DNA of 64,000 nt from Centroberyx gerrardi (taxonomy: Eukaryota > Chordata > Actinopteri > Beryciformes > Berycidae), in contig NC_136000.1 of assembly GCF_048128805.1 (NCBI RefSeq), forward strand, positions 12,668,854-12,732,853, given 5' to 3'. Under the pieces are notes generated by a model. It made no database searches. It was not told the DNA's origin and worked only from the letters and a program-made list of their open reading frames with translations. This document shows, in pieces, positions 23,451 through 35,489 of this stretch. Position 1 is the first letter of the stretch; every line of letters begins with the position of its first letter. The translations under genes and the position numbers were made by a program.

Positions 23451-26403
23451 GGTAATAGTGCGGAGCAGATAGGCAGCTGGATATCAGGTTGCCTGGCACA
23501 TTACCGTCAACAAGTGCTCCCATGTTCATACAGAATGAACATGTGTATAGTAAGTATGTATAGTCACTGGAGGAAAGTGTCTGGGTGTTGTTGTGTGTGG
23601 GGGGGGTTAGGGTCAGGGGAGCAGTAGGAGGAAATCCCTGACCTGGGCCTTTCACTCCTGCTTTTTTCCTCCCCTTTGTTTGTACCGGTGGGGTGGGGGG
23701 ATGGGGAGGTATCCGGGGATGGGGGCTATCACCGTGGTGCAGAGTTCAGTAAGGTGACAGCTGAGGGGAAGAAGCTGTTCCTGAGCCTGCTGGTCCTGGA
23801 ACGATTCCTGTAGCGCCTCCCAGAGGGGAGGAGGGCAAACAGTCTATGGCCGGGGTGTGAGGTGTCCCTGACGATGCTGTGCGCCCTCCACAGGCATCGC
23901 TTGAGGTGAACAGTCTTGATGTCAGGAAGTGGAGTACTGGTGATGCATTGGGCACTTTTTACCACCCTCTGCAGTGCTTTCCGGTCTGAGACAGAGCAGT
24001 TGCCATACCAAACTGTGATGCAGTTGGTAAGGATGCTCTCGATGGTGCAGCGGTAGAAGTTCACCAGGATCTGAGGACACGTGGATTTTCTTCAGTCTCC
24101 TCAGGAAGAAGAGACGCTGGTGTGCCTTCTTGACCAAGGTTGAGGTGTTGAGGGTCCAAGAGAGGTCCTCGGAGATGTGGAAACCCAGAAACTTTAAGCT
24201 GGTGACACGCTCAACCTCCGTTCCATTGATATGGATGGGGGTGTGTGTGCAGCCTTTGGTCTTTCTGAAGTCCACAATGAGCTCCTTGGTCTTCTTGGTG
24301 TTGAGGGCCAGGTTGTTGTTGGCACACCACGCCGCCAGGTGCTGGACCTCCTCCCTGTAGGCCGACTCATCGTTGTTGTTGATGAGGCCCACCACCGTTG
24401 TGTCGTCTGCAAACTTGATAATGGTATTGGAACCATGTACAGGCGTGCAGTCGTAGGTGAACAGGGAGTAGAGGAGAGGACTCAGCACACAGCCCTGTGG
24501 AACGCCAGTGTTCAGGGTGAGGGTTGAGGAGGTGTGATTGCCTAACCTAACATACTGGGGTCTGTTGGTTAGGAAATCCAGTATCCAGCTGCAGAGGGAG
24601 GTGTTGATGCCAAGGTCACCGAGTTTGGTGATCAGTTTGGAGGGGATGATGGTGTTGAATGCTGAACTGAAATCGATGAACAGTATTGTCACATAGGTGT
24701 TGTTGTTGTCCAGGTGGGAGAGGGCGGAGTGAAGCGCTGTGGAGATGGCGTCCTCTGTACACCTGTTCTGGCGGTAGGCGAATTGGAGGGGGTCCAGCGT
24801 GGGTGGTAGGCAGGTTTTGAGATGAGCCAGGACCAGCCTCTCGAAGCACTTCATGATGATGGGGTTGAGTGCAACTGGGCGGAAGTCGTTTAGGCGCGCT
24901 GCAGTGGAGTGTTTTGGCACTGGCACGATGGAAGTGGTTTTGAAGAACGTGGGGACAGCTGCTTGGGCCAGTGACAGGTTGAAGATGTCAGTCAGGACCT
25001 CAGTCAGCTGCTCAGCACAGGCCCTGAGCACGCGTCCGGGGATGCCATCAGGGCCAGCAGCCTTACGTGCATTAATCTTGCTCAACGCAGCACACACGTC
25101 GGTGGGGGATAGTGTGAGGGGCTGGTGGTCTGCAGGGAGCACAGTCTTGATGGCCTCCTGGTTGTCCCTGTCAAAGCGAGCATAAAAGTTGTTAAGCTCA
25201 TCAGGGAGGGAGGCGTCGCTGGTTGGGGGGTCGGAGTTGTTGTTAAAGTACTCCTCAGTCCTGATGCCCCTCTTCAGGTTGGCTCTGGATGAACTGTAGG
25301 CTTGCGCATCACCTGAACTGAAGGCGGTGTCGCGTGCCTTCAGCAGTAGGCGGACCTCTCTGTTCATCCATGGCTTCTGATTTGGGAACGTTGTAATCTG
25401 TTTGAGAGAGGTGACACTATTGATGTTGGTGCTGATGTAGTCTAGAACAGAGGAGGCAAAAGAGTCTATGTCCATGTGAGAGTCCAGGGTGGCCTGAGTG
25501 GCAAACATACTCCAGTCCGTGTGTTGAAACCGGTGCTGTAGTGCAGAGTCTGCCCCCTCTGGCCACACTTTAACTGTTCTCACTGATGGTTTCACATGTT
25601 TGATGAGTGGTGTGTACTTGGGGAGTAGGGACAATGAGAGATGGTCCGACTGTCCCAGGTGGGGGAGGGGAATGGCTTTGTATGCCTCAGCCATGTTGGT
25701 GTAAACATGGTCCAAGGTTTTGTCTCCTCTAGTGGGGCAGGAGACATGTTGGTAAAATTTGGGGAGTACAGTCTTCAGGTTGGAGTGGTTGAAGTCACCC
25801 GCAACAATAAAGGCTGCCTCCGGGTGTTTAGTCTGTAGTTTGCTAATGGCAGCATGCAATTCCTTCATTGCAAGCTTAGCATTAGCATCCGGTGGGATAT
25901 ATGCTACAGTCACAACAGTAGATGTAAACTCTCTGGGCAGATAGAAAGGTCTACACTTAACCATGAGATATTCCAGGTTAGCAGAGCAGTGACTCTCCAT
26001 TACAGCAGTGTCCGTGCACAAAGCTTTGTTTATATAAATGCACAGACCCCCACCTCTGGTCTTACCGGAGTCGTCTGCTGTCCTATCTGCCCTGAGCACG
26101 TAGCATTCCGTTAGCTCAATGGCGCTATCGGGAACGCCGCTGTTGAGCCATGAAATATGTATATGTACTGTATGCTGATGGCTGAACAATTGACGGCTAA
26201 TTGAACTTACCATTACATTACATTACATTACATTACATTACGTCATTTAGCAGACACTTTTGTCCAAAGCAACTTACAATAAGTGCATTCTGTCAACAGT
26301 AGTCAAACCAACTGTATATCACACTCTTCATCAGCTAAGCCTTCAATAGGAATAAGTAGCATTTGTAGAATCAGAGGCTTTTTTTTGGTTTGTTTTCTAT
26401 TTT

Positions 26404-27137
26404 ATAGGACCTTTTCACAAACATTGCTGATACTTCCTCAGCTATAGATCGGTCCTCACCATTGCCAGCAGTGTTAAAAAGCCAACTTTCTGTCACCCAT
26501 GACTGTGATCACTAATTTTGTGTTTCCACATAGTGTATAACATAATACAGGGCCTTTGCTGTCAGGGCCCCTAAACTTTGGAACAATCTGCCAGAGGAGA
26601 TCAGGCTTGCAGAGTCAGTTCCCCATTTTATTTCACTTCTTAAGACACATTTTTATAAAAAAGCTTTTATTGTGTGATGTTTATTTTTATTTTTTGTTTT
26701 ATTTTGGTTTGTTTGTTAGGGTTTATATTGACTGTTGTGAAGCACTTTGTTACCTGTATTGAAAAGTGCTATACAAATAAAGTTATTATTATTATTATTA
26801 TATCTTTCTGTTTCTGTTGTCAGACAAGTAACTGTGATCAAGGGTCACAAAATGCTAACTGGCCAATGCAAACTGGCTAACTGGCCAAGGCTAATGTTAA
26901 TTTTTGTACTGTTAGCATTTTGTGACCCTCGATCAAATCACTTTTTTTATGGTGGTGCAGTCGTATGACAGCAGAAACAGAAAGATATGTCAGTTGAAAT
27001 GACATTATGTTGAAACACAAAATAAGTGATCACAGACAGAGTTATGGGCGACAGAAAGATGCCTTTTTAACATTGGTGGCAATGGTGAGAAGTGATCTAT
27101 ACCCTGTATAGTACAGCATGTTTTTGAAAAGGGCCTA
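26404..27137. mobile_element. compound foldback DNA transposon
   Basis: Outer arms at 26404-26541 and 26998-27137 are inverted copies (for example CTCACCATTGCCA at 26456 against TGGCAATGGTGAG at 27078, and ATTTTGTGTTTCCACAT against its inverse near 27010). Inner arms at 26803-26860 and 26905-26995 also pair (TCTTTCTGTTTCTG; GGGTCACAAAATGCTAAC). A LINE fragment sits between outer left and inner left arms. No transposase is seen. Confidence 0.65.
26548..26802 (+). mobile_element. L2-like LINE 3' fragment
   Basis: The plus-strand frame reads APKLWNNLPEEIRLAES, a standard C-terminal motif of fish L2/CR1 elements. It is followed by AAGCACTTTGTTACCTG, AAATAAAG and an ATT repeat tail. It is nested in the foldback element and opposite in orientation to the surrounding LINE. 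Confidence 0.8.
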
Positions 27138-28059
27138 TTAAGAGTAGAAGGGGAGAAGATCATTACATGATAGGCTAATTCAAGTGGAGTCCAGGTGTAA
27201 CCTGAAGAGATGAGTCTTCAGTCTCCGGCGAAAGATGGGTAATGATTCAGCCTTTCTGACACCATTGTGGTACCAGGGATGAGAAGAGTCGCAAATGGGA
27301 TGAGCGACTTCTGAGCCCACATGGAGGAGCGAGGCGAGGGTGGAGTGGAGCAAACGAGGCAGGGTTTGGAACCTGACCAGTGATTGTAGATACAAAGGGG
27401 GCGGTTCGATGTACTGCTCTGTAGACGAGCACCAGTGTCTTAAATTTGATGCGAGCAGAGATGGGAAGCCAGTGAAGTGACCGGAAGAGGGGAGTGAACA
27501 CCAGACGGGCTGCAGCGTTCTGAATACGCTGTAAAGGTCTGATGGCAGAGGCGGGTAGCCCGACCAGAAGAGTATTGCCGTAGTCTAGGCGGGAAATGAC
27601 AAGTGCCTGATCAGGAGTTGTGATGCTTCCCTCGTAAGGAACGGGCGTATTTTGCGGATGTTGTAGGAAGAACCTACAGGAGCGGGTTGTCACTCTTTCC
27701 CTGGGAGAAAGACTGCCTTGTGAAGTCTTGTGAAGATTGAGCTTGAGATGGTGCACAGACATCCAAGCACTGATGTCTTTAAGACATGCGGAAATGCGCC
27801 CATCAATTTGTATTTCTGGGGGGGTGGAAGGAGAGGTAGAGTTGAGTGTCATCAGCATAGCAGCGATAGGAGAAGCATGAGAGATCACATGGCCAAGGGA
27901 TTTAGTATACAGAGAGAACAACAGGGGCCCTAGGACTGAGCCCTGAGGGACACCGATGTTAAAAGTGCATGGTCTGGACAGAGATCCTCTCCATGAGACC
28001 TGGTACGAGCGGTTGGATTTGGTGGTCAACTGTATCAAAAGCAGCACCCTGGAAAAGGG

Positions 28060-31000
28060 TGAATGTATATTTAAGATATTTCCGAGTAAACTGGTGTGCT
28101 TGCTTAAAAAAATGTTGACTAAAACGGCAAAGCCTGAATCTTATACCAGGACTATGCCATCTCACTCCTCTCCACTGTTCATCTTCAATGTAATACCTGG
28201 AGAATAATGAAGCTGAAGGAGGATGAAACTGCTGCAACTTTAGCAAGTTCAGTGTATCTAGAATTTGAATGTTGAGACACTGCTAGAGAAATAGGTTTTC
28301 TGCTTGGCAATCCAAAACGTTATTCCAACTTCCAGCCTTAAACAAATATTTTGGTTTGGTTAGGGTCAAAATGGAGCGGAACTTTTTTTATTCGGAACTT
28401 TGCTGTGTGCTTTAGTGGAAAAATAAATGAGAAGATGTCACAAAGTGATACAGGAACTGGTGAGTCACTGGTGAAACCTTGCCGCAGTGGCAAGGTTTAT
28501 ACCTTATAAGCGAAGGATGCTCAGTTTTACCCAGGAAATATATAGTCAGAAGGAAGCCCAAAGAATGAATATGAGACAAACATTGACCAAAACGAATGTA
28601 CCAGGGCAATAGGGTGGGGGGGTCTAAGAATCTCATGAAAAAAAAAATGAGCAGTAGAGAGAGAGCTTCCCTTCAAGAAAATTCTAGCCTTTGAGTAGAA
28701 CATTTTTATGTTCTAATCTGTTGGTATAACCTACTTTTTTAGTCTTTAAACAAAAACAAAAAAACTAAAACTGCATAGCACACTTGAAAAAAATTCAAAT
28801 ACTCTCTTCACTTATATTTTACTCAGCCTACATAGCAGAGTGAGAGTTTGGGGTAGAGGCTCTAGTTGTAACTGATGTTTGTAAGGGTTCAACATTGTTA
28901 AAACTGTGAAAGGGATTTGTTACTACCAGATTTCCTGCTGATCAGAGCTAATATTCTGAAAATATCACTTATCAGGACATCTCAACTCACTCAGATTCTA
29001 CAGTGCTTGACGCAAATGTTATAATGATTTCTACTTCTCATATCTCAATGATGAAAACATTGGTTATTTAAAAAATTGTAACACTTGAAGTTATGGAGGA
29101 GTGTAGTTAACTTAATTAAAATGTTAATGTAAATTTGATAATAAAAATGTATCCCACATTAACATTTTCATTTTGCACTTAGGCATGCATTAGTTTGGTC
29201 AAAAAAACCAAACAATTATATAATTTGCATTTGAATTTCATGTACTAGTCTGCACTTTCACACACAATTGTTCCATCTACACAGACCCAAAATGAAAAAG
29301 CCATTCGAAAAAAACATTTCATTTTCAAACACATGCCCCACTATATGGTTAACAGTATTCAAATATTAATTCAGAATTGAAAATTAAAATGCAATAAAAC
29401 AATTGCAACCTATTTTTGTGTTTGCAAATGTGTGCAACATTTAATAAAGTAATTAAATTCAATCTCATTATATTTACATGTTCAAGTTAAACTACATGCT
29501 TTCACCATCTGTAAGCAACACTAAGGTCTAGTTTCAGTTTCAACATTATTTATGGGCAGTATCTTTCAACACCAGACAGAGCATTCTGCTGCCACCTGCT
29601 GTACAAACCTGTGAAGGTCGATCCGTGGAAGAACTGGTGTGTTCTCTCTACAGTGAATTATATTGTCCTGTGGCAGTTGTTACTGTAGACACCACAGCAT
29701 AGTGGAAGTAGTGAAAGCTGTCATCACTTACTGTTTTATGTGGTTCCATTGACTATGCATTGAAAATAGCCAACAGAGCCCAACCACAGTAATGCTTTTT
29801 TTTCTGTAGGAATATTCAAAGTCGGTATTCTCAGTTTGACTAATAACTTTAACCTCCCCAGTGGTTTAGGATCTGTCTTTCCCTCCACTTTATCTCCCTC
29901 CCTCAGCCACCTCTCATGGTGGATATACTTCTCTGGATGCCATGCCTGTCATCCATAGCAAACCAATTGGTTGTGTAAATGCAGACACAATGGGTACGCC
30001 TTCCCTCTATGTAAACCAATGAGAAGAGAAATATGGCCCTCTGCCTGCAGGGCAATCCTCCCCACAAAAAGTATTATTAATGCATCACTGAAGTCATCAC
30101 TGCATTTTCATAAATGTGCACCTTCTCTCTGACTTTTCATCCGCAGTTTTTTCTTTTTATGTTGAATTTAGTATGGAAAGAAGACAACAATGGCTCGCAA
30201 GACTGAAGAGTGAATTTGGAAACAGCCCTCTTGTGTCAAATGTGGCTTTTGGTTTCATCCTCATGGGCTTGGAGAAGTTAATGGAGGTGGAGTTTGAGTG
30301 TCCTTGCAATCCCAGATGGAACGGACTGTTTTCGTCTGCATTCTTTGTCATTCCCGCCGTTATGGCTTTTATGCTGATGCTGATCATACAAGGATGCAGG
30401 TATGACAGAGGGTGTCCAAGAACTATGTGTATCTCAAGCTTTGTCCCTCCCATAGTGTGGCTGATCCTGCTGTTCCTCGACGGCCAATACTTTTCCTGTG
30501 CAATGACAGACTGGTGGGGCAGATTTGTTGTTGTTGACAAGGCTGCTCCTCAGAAATGGTGTGAGCCAACCAACCATGACTCATTACAAGAACTAATGAT
30601 TCGCTCTCAGGAATTATTTTTTGAGTCTCAGGTGAGGAAAAATCTGATGTTTTTAAAAATGGCATGGTTTTGGCATCTGTCCAGAATTGATGTGTGAAAA
30701 GAGAGCATCAACTTTCTCAAAAATATGGTCTTATTCTGTTGTTTGTCTATGGTCCATGCTTTAGGTTATCGGAATTGCTCTGCTCATATTCATCTGCGTG
30801 GGACTCATAGTGTATGTGATCAAAGAGAGCTGCCAAGAGGAAGAGCAACCCCACGGACTCAACAACACTTATGAGATGACTTGAGTTTGCCAGCAGTCTT
30901 TTCTGACACCTTCCCACTGAATCTAAAGTGGACGCATACATTTAATTACATCTCTAATATCTCAAGGCTGAGGTTTATGGAGAGAAGTGTCTCTCTAGTG

Positions 31001-32600
31001 ACATCCTATCTCTCCTCTAACTTGAGAATGGACATGTTACTTCTTTGAGAAAGATGTCATTTTTCTAATGTTTCTAATGTTTGGAGATTGGTCGGTCTAG
31101 CTTTAAAAAATCTTCCCAGTCTTTATCAAGATTTTTTTTTCTTTCTCAACTGGGGTTAATTTTTTTGTGTTGTCTGAAAGAGAGAAATAAAAACTGGAAT
31201 ACATTTTGATCCTCATAATTTGTTCATGAATTACTCATTCTAAATATCTATGCAAACATGTCATATTTGCAGTATTGTACCAAGTAAATCTCAAAAAATT
31301 GTATTTATCCTGTATGAAAGAAGTAGTATGAAAGTATGAAACAAGAGGATAGAAATTGTTTTTCATTTGAAGATGTATTTGTACATGTACATCTATTTTT
31401 TATTACATGTAAAGCTGCTTTTCACCACAAAGTAGATAGAAATTACTCTCTGGACTACGACACTTCCTGATTCCAAGCAAAGGCTCTAAACATAGAGCTG
31501 TGAGATGATGCTTACTGAATTAAACAGTCTCATTTACATATTACGTAATTCCAAGCAAAAGATGTGAAGGTAACAGAGAGGTAACAGAAGGGAACAGTTA
31601 TATGTTAAGTAGGCTACTGCTTTCTCTTATTAACCAGTTGCATGTATCAGCTTTGTTTTTAAAAGAAATTAAGAGAGAATTGACAAGAAATCACTGAAAT
31701 ACTTTGTAGCATAGAACATGCGTCTCGTTTTATTGTTGCTCAGAGCACATTTTTAAGATCTGGATTAAAGCTGTAATCATATTTTTCTACTAACATGCTT
31801 GTCTATCACTACCATCACTAAAAATCAACATTTATTCTCTCACTTTCTTTCACTTTTTGCTGTCACCAAGCATGCTATGCCCTGATTTATTTATTGTTTG
31901 TTCACTATCATGTGAACAGATAATGAATATCATGTGATAAGGAAAATGAAAAGGGTAAGGGAAGTGAGTTGAGATTTGAAGGCTCAGCAGGTCTTCTCCC
32001 ACACATCCTGCATGGCACAGACATGGTGCAGTAATTATGTTTAGGGGATGTCTCTGTTACACCCTGTAGTACTTACTGATCAGGAGCCTTTTTCAGGGTA
32101 CATGCTGTATATTCATCCAATATCCAGATGCAAAAAATGCCAGGATGTTATACTTATTTTTGCATTTGATGAGTATATATTGGGGAAAATACTATACAGG
32201 AAATGGTACAGTTTCACCCAAAGTGGTGTGCAACAGTTAGTCATGGCAAAATCAACAAATCAGAGCTTCAACATGGATCGAGTTTTGCATGCTGACATTG
32301 TTAAGCAAATACTGTGTGTGAGTACTGTGGCTAGCACACAGTAGATGCTAATTCTCTGACTATATCTTAGCTTTTCAAAAGCCTGTCTGTCTTCATGCAG
32401 ACCTTGAGACAACTCCCTCCCTGCTTAGATCTCACAGATCAGACCTGGACAAGGATAAACTGGTCCAGGAGCTGCTGCTGCTGCTGCTGGGTGCAATCAT
32501 CTCCTCATTTTGATTGTTGTCCAGGTTGTGCCCTTTTAGCCAGAAGAAAATACAACTGAAATATGTATATGTATACTTATGGCTGAACAATTAATTTGTC
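28060..32600. repeat. segmental duplication, copy 2 of the CALHM block
   Basis: Uninterrupted counterpart of the copy 1 blocks listed for 13330-26200, so it shows the arrangement before those insertions. It has about 240 bp (29790-30030) not present at the matching place in copy 1. The stretch 28250-30170 contains no gene. Confidence 0.8.
30173..30884 (+). CDS. CALHM/FAM26-family channel-like protein without C-terminal domain, copy 2
   Basis: Exons 30173-30631 and 30765-30884, joined in phase 0, encode 192 residues that are close to copy 1 throughout. The CPCNPRWN motif, CAMTDWW, WCEPTN and all four membrane helices are kept, as is the short tail ending NNTYEMT. Most differences fall in the loop between helices 2 and 3, where this copy has three more residues (QGCRYDRGCPRTMC). 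Both copies keep an open frame, the same splice sites and the same stop, which argues that the short form is a selected product and not random truncation. It shares a strong start context and an upstream CCGCAG acceptor with copy 1. Neighbour: it lies tail-to-tail with UGT copy 1. Channel activity is inferred from family only. Confidence 0.78.
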
Positions 32601-32893
32601 TTAACTATTTGTCTAAGGAGTGGTTAGGGTGGTTGTAGATCGACACTGCAACTAATATCACTCATTGTATCAATCAATAATTTAGGGTCAATTAAGGTCA
32701 ATTGGAATATTGGGATTTATCATTAACCATGATCATATAAAATGCCATTGTCACAGTTAATATTTTCTGTACCAAAGAAATGTTAGTAGTATGGTACATT
32801 TCTTCAAGTAGTCTATTTTAGTAGTGTTTTAGTGCTGATGTTCTACGATGCTTTGTTTTCAGCCTCAATCAACATTTCATTCCTCAAAGCATA

Positions 32894-34501
32894 TCATTCA
32901 TTTTTCACCTTTTTCCCACTAAAAATCTTCCTCCACAAAAATCTTACAATTAAAATGCAAGTAAGTGTCATAAGCAACACAACTGCCAACAAAGTTGCAA
33001 TCACATCAAAAGAGTGGTAAACAAACCAGGACATTTTGTTGGACTGTGTCCGCAGATGAGGAGCTCCTTTATGTCTTATGACATATTCTATCCAGAACAT
33101 CGCCTGGTCCAGCGGTTTGATGGGCTGATCTCTGTGCAGCCTTGAGAGCCTCTGCATGTTTTCCCTGTAAGAGGAATTGTAAATGACTTCCTTCAGTGCG
33201 TCTGCAAAGATGTCTCTATTGAGCACAGCAATGTCCACTATCTTAGCCCCTCCCTTTGCTTGAATTCTGGAGAGGTTATCAGGTTGATCAAAGACTAAGG
33301 GAAGTCCAACTATTGGAACCCCATGGTAAATTGCCTCCTGAACTCCATTGGTGCCTCCATGGGCTACAAAGACTCTAGTTTTGGGGTGTCCTAAGAGGTC
33401 GTTCTGTGGCAGCCAGTTGACCAGTAAGGTGTTATTGCCTAGGTTGGTTGGCCTTTGTCCAGTGTGCCGCCATAAAACCTTGTGAGGCAGCTGGGCGAAA
33501 GCTGCAGCAATCTCTTCAGTGATATCCTGAGGAAGCTTCCCCACTAAAGTTCCTAAGGTCATTACAATGATCCCATGCTCTCCAGAGCTCTGGACGAACT
33601 CCTCCAAGTCCTTGGGGAGGGGCTTAGAAGGCTTGCACTGAAATCCACCCATGTAGACTACGTTTGGCATTGTAGGACGGGGAAATTCAAAGATGAAATC
33701 ATTTCTCATAAGCCAGATATCAGCTTCCTGGAAAAACGCTGCATAATCTACCTCAGGACCAAAGTAATGCCTAACTATTGGTCTGTAATGAGGCTCTGTG
33801 ATGTACGCTCCTGCGTATGTCCCAAAGATATAAGATATAACATTCCTGATCCTTTGAGGGAAAGTCATCTTATCTGTCAACTCTGTTGCAGTGAATGGAA
33901 TATATGACAGAGGTGAGGGGGCAATGACAAAATGAGCTTCACCTTGAATTGTCCACCTGACATTGAAAACAAGAGGAAGTTGGAGCCGATGTGCCAGCAT
34001 TGTCCCTCCAGCAATGCCAGGGTCAGTCAGAACCAAGTCATATTTGGCATCATGGAAAGACTGCATTAAGTTCTCATCTTCAAACATCTCAACAATTACT
34101 TCACTCATTCTTCTGTGGAACTGAGAAAACTGGCCCAGGATCTCTGACTCCATATGGATGCGAGACCAGATGCGAGACCAAAACGGTGTACCCTGCTGAG
34201 CTGAGTGAATTTTCATTTCCAGCTGTTGAGTCACGAGCATTTCAAAGAAGTCCTTTAATCCACCAGTGCCGGGAATGGCGACTGAGGTGTAGAAAGGAGA
34301 CATTTCTTCGATGTACCAGCTATCGGACACCCGAACCACAGTGATATCATGGCCTTTTAAATGCAACTCTTCAATGAGTATTTTCATGTTCACCCAATGG
34401 CTTCCATCCAAAGGGTACACCAAGATTTTGCCACCAGATGCACTGGATAGTGTGATCAACAGTAGAGCAAAGGTGATCCTAGATGAATGAGGCACCTTCA
34501 T
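32894..34501 (-). CDS. UDP-glucuronosyltransferase, UGT5-like, copy 1
   Basis: Transfers glucuronic acid from UDP-glucuronate to small lipophilic substrates in the ER lumen (family function). One coding exon, 535 residues from the ATG at 34501. This start gives a clean signal peptide (MKVPHSSRITFALLLITLSS) before mature GKILVYPLDGSHWVNM, whose histidine matches the catalytic base. An ATG 25 codons upstream (34576) is open too, but an acceptor-like TCTGTCAG just before 34511 suggests a 5' non-coding exon instead. Further marks: Asp in DLVLTDPG; the UDP-sugar signature starting WLPQNDLLGHPKTRVFVAHG, with HGGTNGVQEAI; a C-terminal membrane helix (LLAVVLLMTLTCILIVRFLW) and a lysine-rich tail GKKVKNE typical of ER retention. 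Single coding exon and tandem clustering fit the fish UGT5 group; I do not assign a symbol. Confidence 0.93.
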   Translation of the reverse strand: MKVPHSSRITFALLLITLSSASGGKILVYPLDGSHWVNMKILIEELHLKGHDITVVRVSDSWYIEEMSPFYTSVAIPGTGGLKDFFEMLVTQQLEMKIHSAQQGTPFWSRIWSRIHMESEILGQFSQFHRRMSEVIVEMFEDENLMQSFHDAKYDLVLTDPGIAGGTMLAHRLQLPLVFNVRWTIQGEAHFVIAPSPLSYIPFTATELTDKMTFPQRIRNVISYIFGTYAGAYITEPHYRPIVRHYFGPEVDYAAFFQEADIWLMRNDFIFEFPRPTMPNVVYMGGFQCKPSKPLPKDLEEFVQSSGEHGIIVMTLGTLVGKLPQDITEEIAAAFAQLPHKVLWRHTGQRPTNLGNNTLLVNWLPQNDLLGHPKTRVFVAHGGTNGVQEAIYHGVPIVGLPLVFDQPDNLSRIQAKGGAKIVDIAVLNRDIFADALKEVIYNSSYRENMQRLSRLHRDQPIKPLDQAMFWIEYVIRHKGAPHLRTQSNKMSWFVYHSFDVIATLLAVVLLMTLTCILIVRFLWRKIFSGKKVKNE

Positions 34502-34576
34502 GCTGAATCCCCTGACAGACCTTAAAATTATACAAAGAACAAGTAAATAACAGATCATTGCCTTTCTTGTTTGCAT

Positions 34577-35489
34577 GTGGTTTGTTGTGTTTATGCTTCT
34601 CTATAGTACTCAACAAAGTCATACTATAACATGAAATGGCATGGCATTGTAAACCTTGTATGAACTATATGAAATACATGTTTTGATTGATAACAAAAAG
34701 ACTACTATTTTGGTAGAAAGACTATTGCAAAGTGTAAGTTGATTGCCATGACTGATACCCAGCATTACATTTTGTTGAACTTCACACTTTATTAGCATGA
34801 GGGAAATAATAATATCCAAACCATGCTACAATTATAAGACCTGTATGCAAAAGTGTACTGTTTTACACCATGGTTCAATGCTACGTTTCATAACAGTTAT
34901 TATGTCACCGGTGCCCTTGAGAGATGTTTTCACCAGAGGCAAAGGGCAGATTTTCTGCAACAACTTCAATAAATACTTTCTGTTATATCTCAAAACTTAA
35001 CACTTACCAAAATTCACATGCATAGGTAAGGTAATCCACCTCCAAAGTGTCAATTCAACTATTGAGATAGTGAATTGTGTGCACTGTTGGTGAGAGAAAG
35101 GTGTACAAAGAGGTGAAAGCGCCTCCCACTAACAATGACAAAGAAGCAAGTCCTAACACGCTATGGCTGATCGGTATGCAGTTACGTCTACTCTGTGTTC
35201 TGGGTTCAGTGAAGTGAACTCTGTTGTAGGGTGTGTGCGCTGCTGCACATAAGGAAACGTTTAGGTGTATGCATAACAGATACAGCTATTGTGCCACCTA
35301 GTGTCAAGTCAATGCACATGAGGTTGAAGGACACATGATTGTTTACCTGTACTGAGCATCAAGCATAGCCTATACAGAAATGGATGTAGGGGAAAGTTGA
35401 GATCAGACTGATAAGATTCCAGGTAGGGCAGCTGGGCTGCTACTGATGTAACAGCATGCACCATGGAGCCATGGATTATTAACTATTAA
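34577..35489 (-). promoter_or_regulatory. upstream region of UGT copy 1
   Basis: About 0.9 kb, almost identical to the matching region of copy 2 (41749-42654). It should contain the promoter and any 5' non-coding exon. No TATA box or receptor site stands out clearly. Confidence 0.5.

Larger units (their letters stand above)
19926..26145 (-). mobile_element. jockey-superfamily LINE (Rex/L2-like), 5' truncated, carrying a nested LTR element
   Basis: Minus-strand LINE. The long frame at about 26145-24090 has an endonuclease domain (VAGDFNHSNL, QSDHLSLSL) followed by a reverse transcriptase ([41 protein letters not shown]). A frameshift near 24080 moves the C-terminal part (ending FFPSAVTLLNSAPR) to another frame. 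The 3' tail, with degenerate ACAGTATGAACAGTAT repeats, runs down to 19926. A Gypsy-type element sits inside this tail. Codons upstream of 26145 in the same open frame are host flank, not LINE. The surrounding sequence (ctgaa/atatgtatatg) is continuous in the other duplication copies, which defines the insertion point. Exact clade not assigned. Confidence 0.85.
13330..26200. repeat. segmental duplication, copy 1 of the CALHM block, split by insertions
   Basis: Blocks 13330-13535, 15928-17120, 17590-19925 and 26146-26200 align in the same order and orientation with 28060-32600. Examples shared by both copies: AAACTGGTGTGCTTG (13360 and 28087), TTGAATGTTGAGAC (15943 and 28267), and the CALHM exons. 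The gaps in copy 1 are transposons: a LINE at 13536-15927, a foldback element at about 17160-17580, and a 6.2-kb LINE plus LTR complex at 19926-26145. Boundaries are by eye. Confidence 0.8.
26214..28055 (-). mobile_element. L2-like LINE, 5' truncated, interrupted by a DNA transposon
   Basis: Minus-strand remnants of a reverse transcriptase C-terminal half: [44 protein letters not shown] and [20 protein letters not shown], ending RRRLKTHLFRLHLDST near 27183. The 3' end at 26214-26290 has the characteristic GTCTGCTAAATGACGTAATG tail with repeated TAATG units. The piece between is displaced by the element at 26404-27137. It inserted at the junction between duplication copies 1 and 2. Confidence 0.8.

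Noticed and set aside
23922-26213. A 763-codon frame as a possible host gene
   Set aside because: It is a LINE endonuclease-reverse transcriptase; its first 20 or so codons are host flank, and its C-terminal part is frameshifted.
34502-34576. Upstream ATG of the UGT frames (34576 and 41748)
   Set aside because: It would place a second hydrophobic stretch before the clean signal peptide, and a likely splice acceptor separates it from the main start in both copies.
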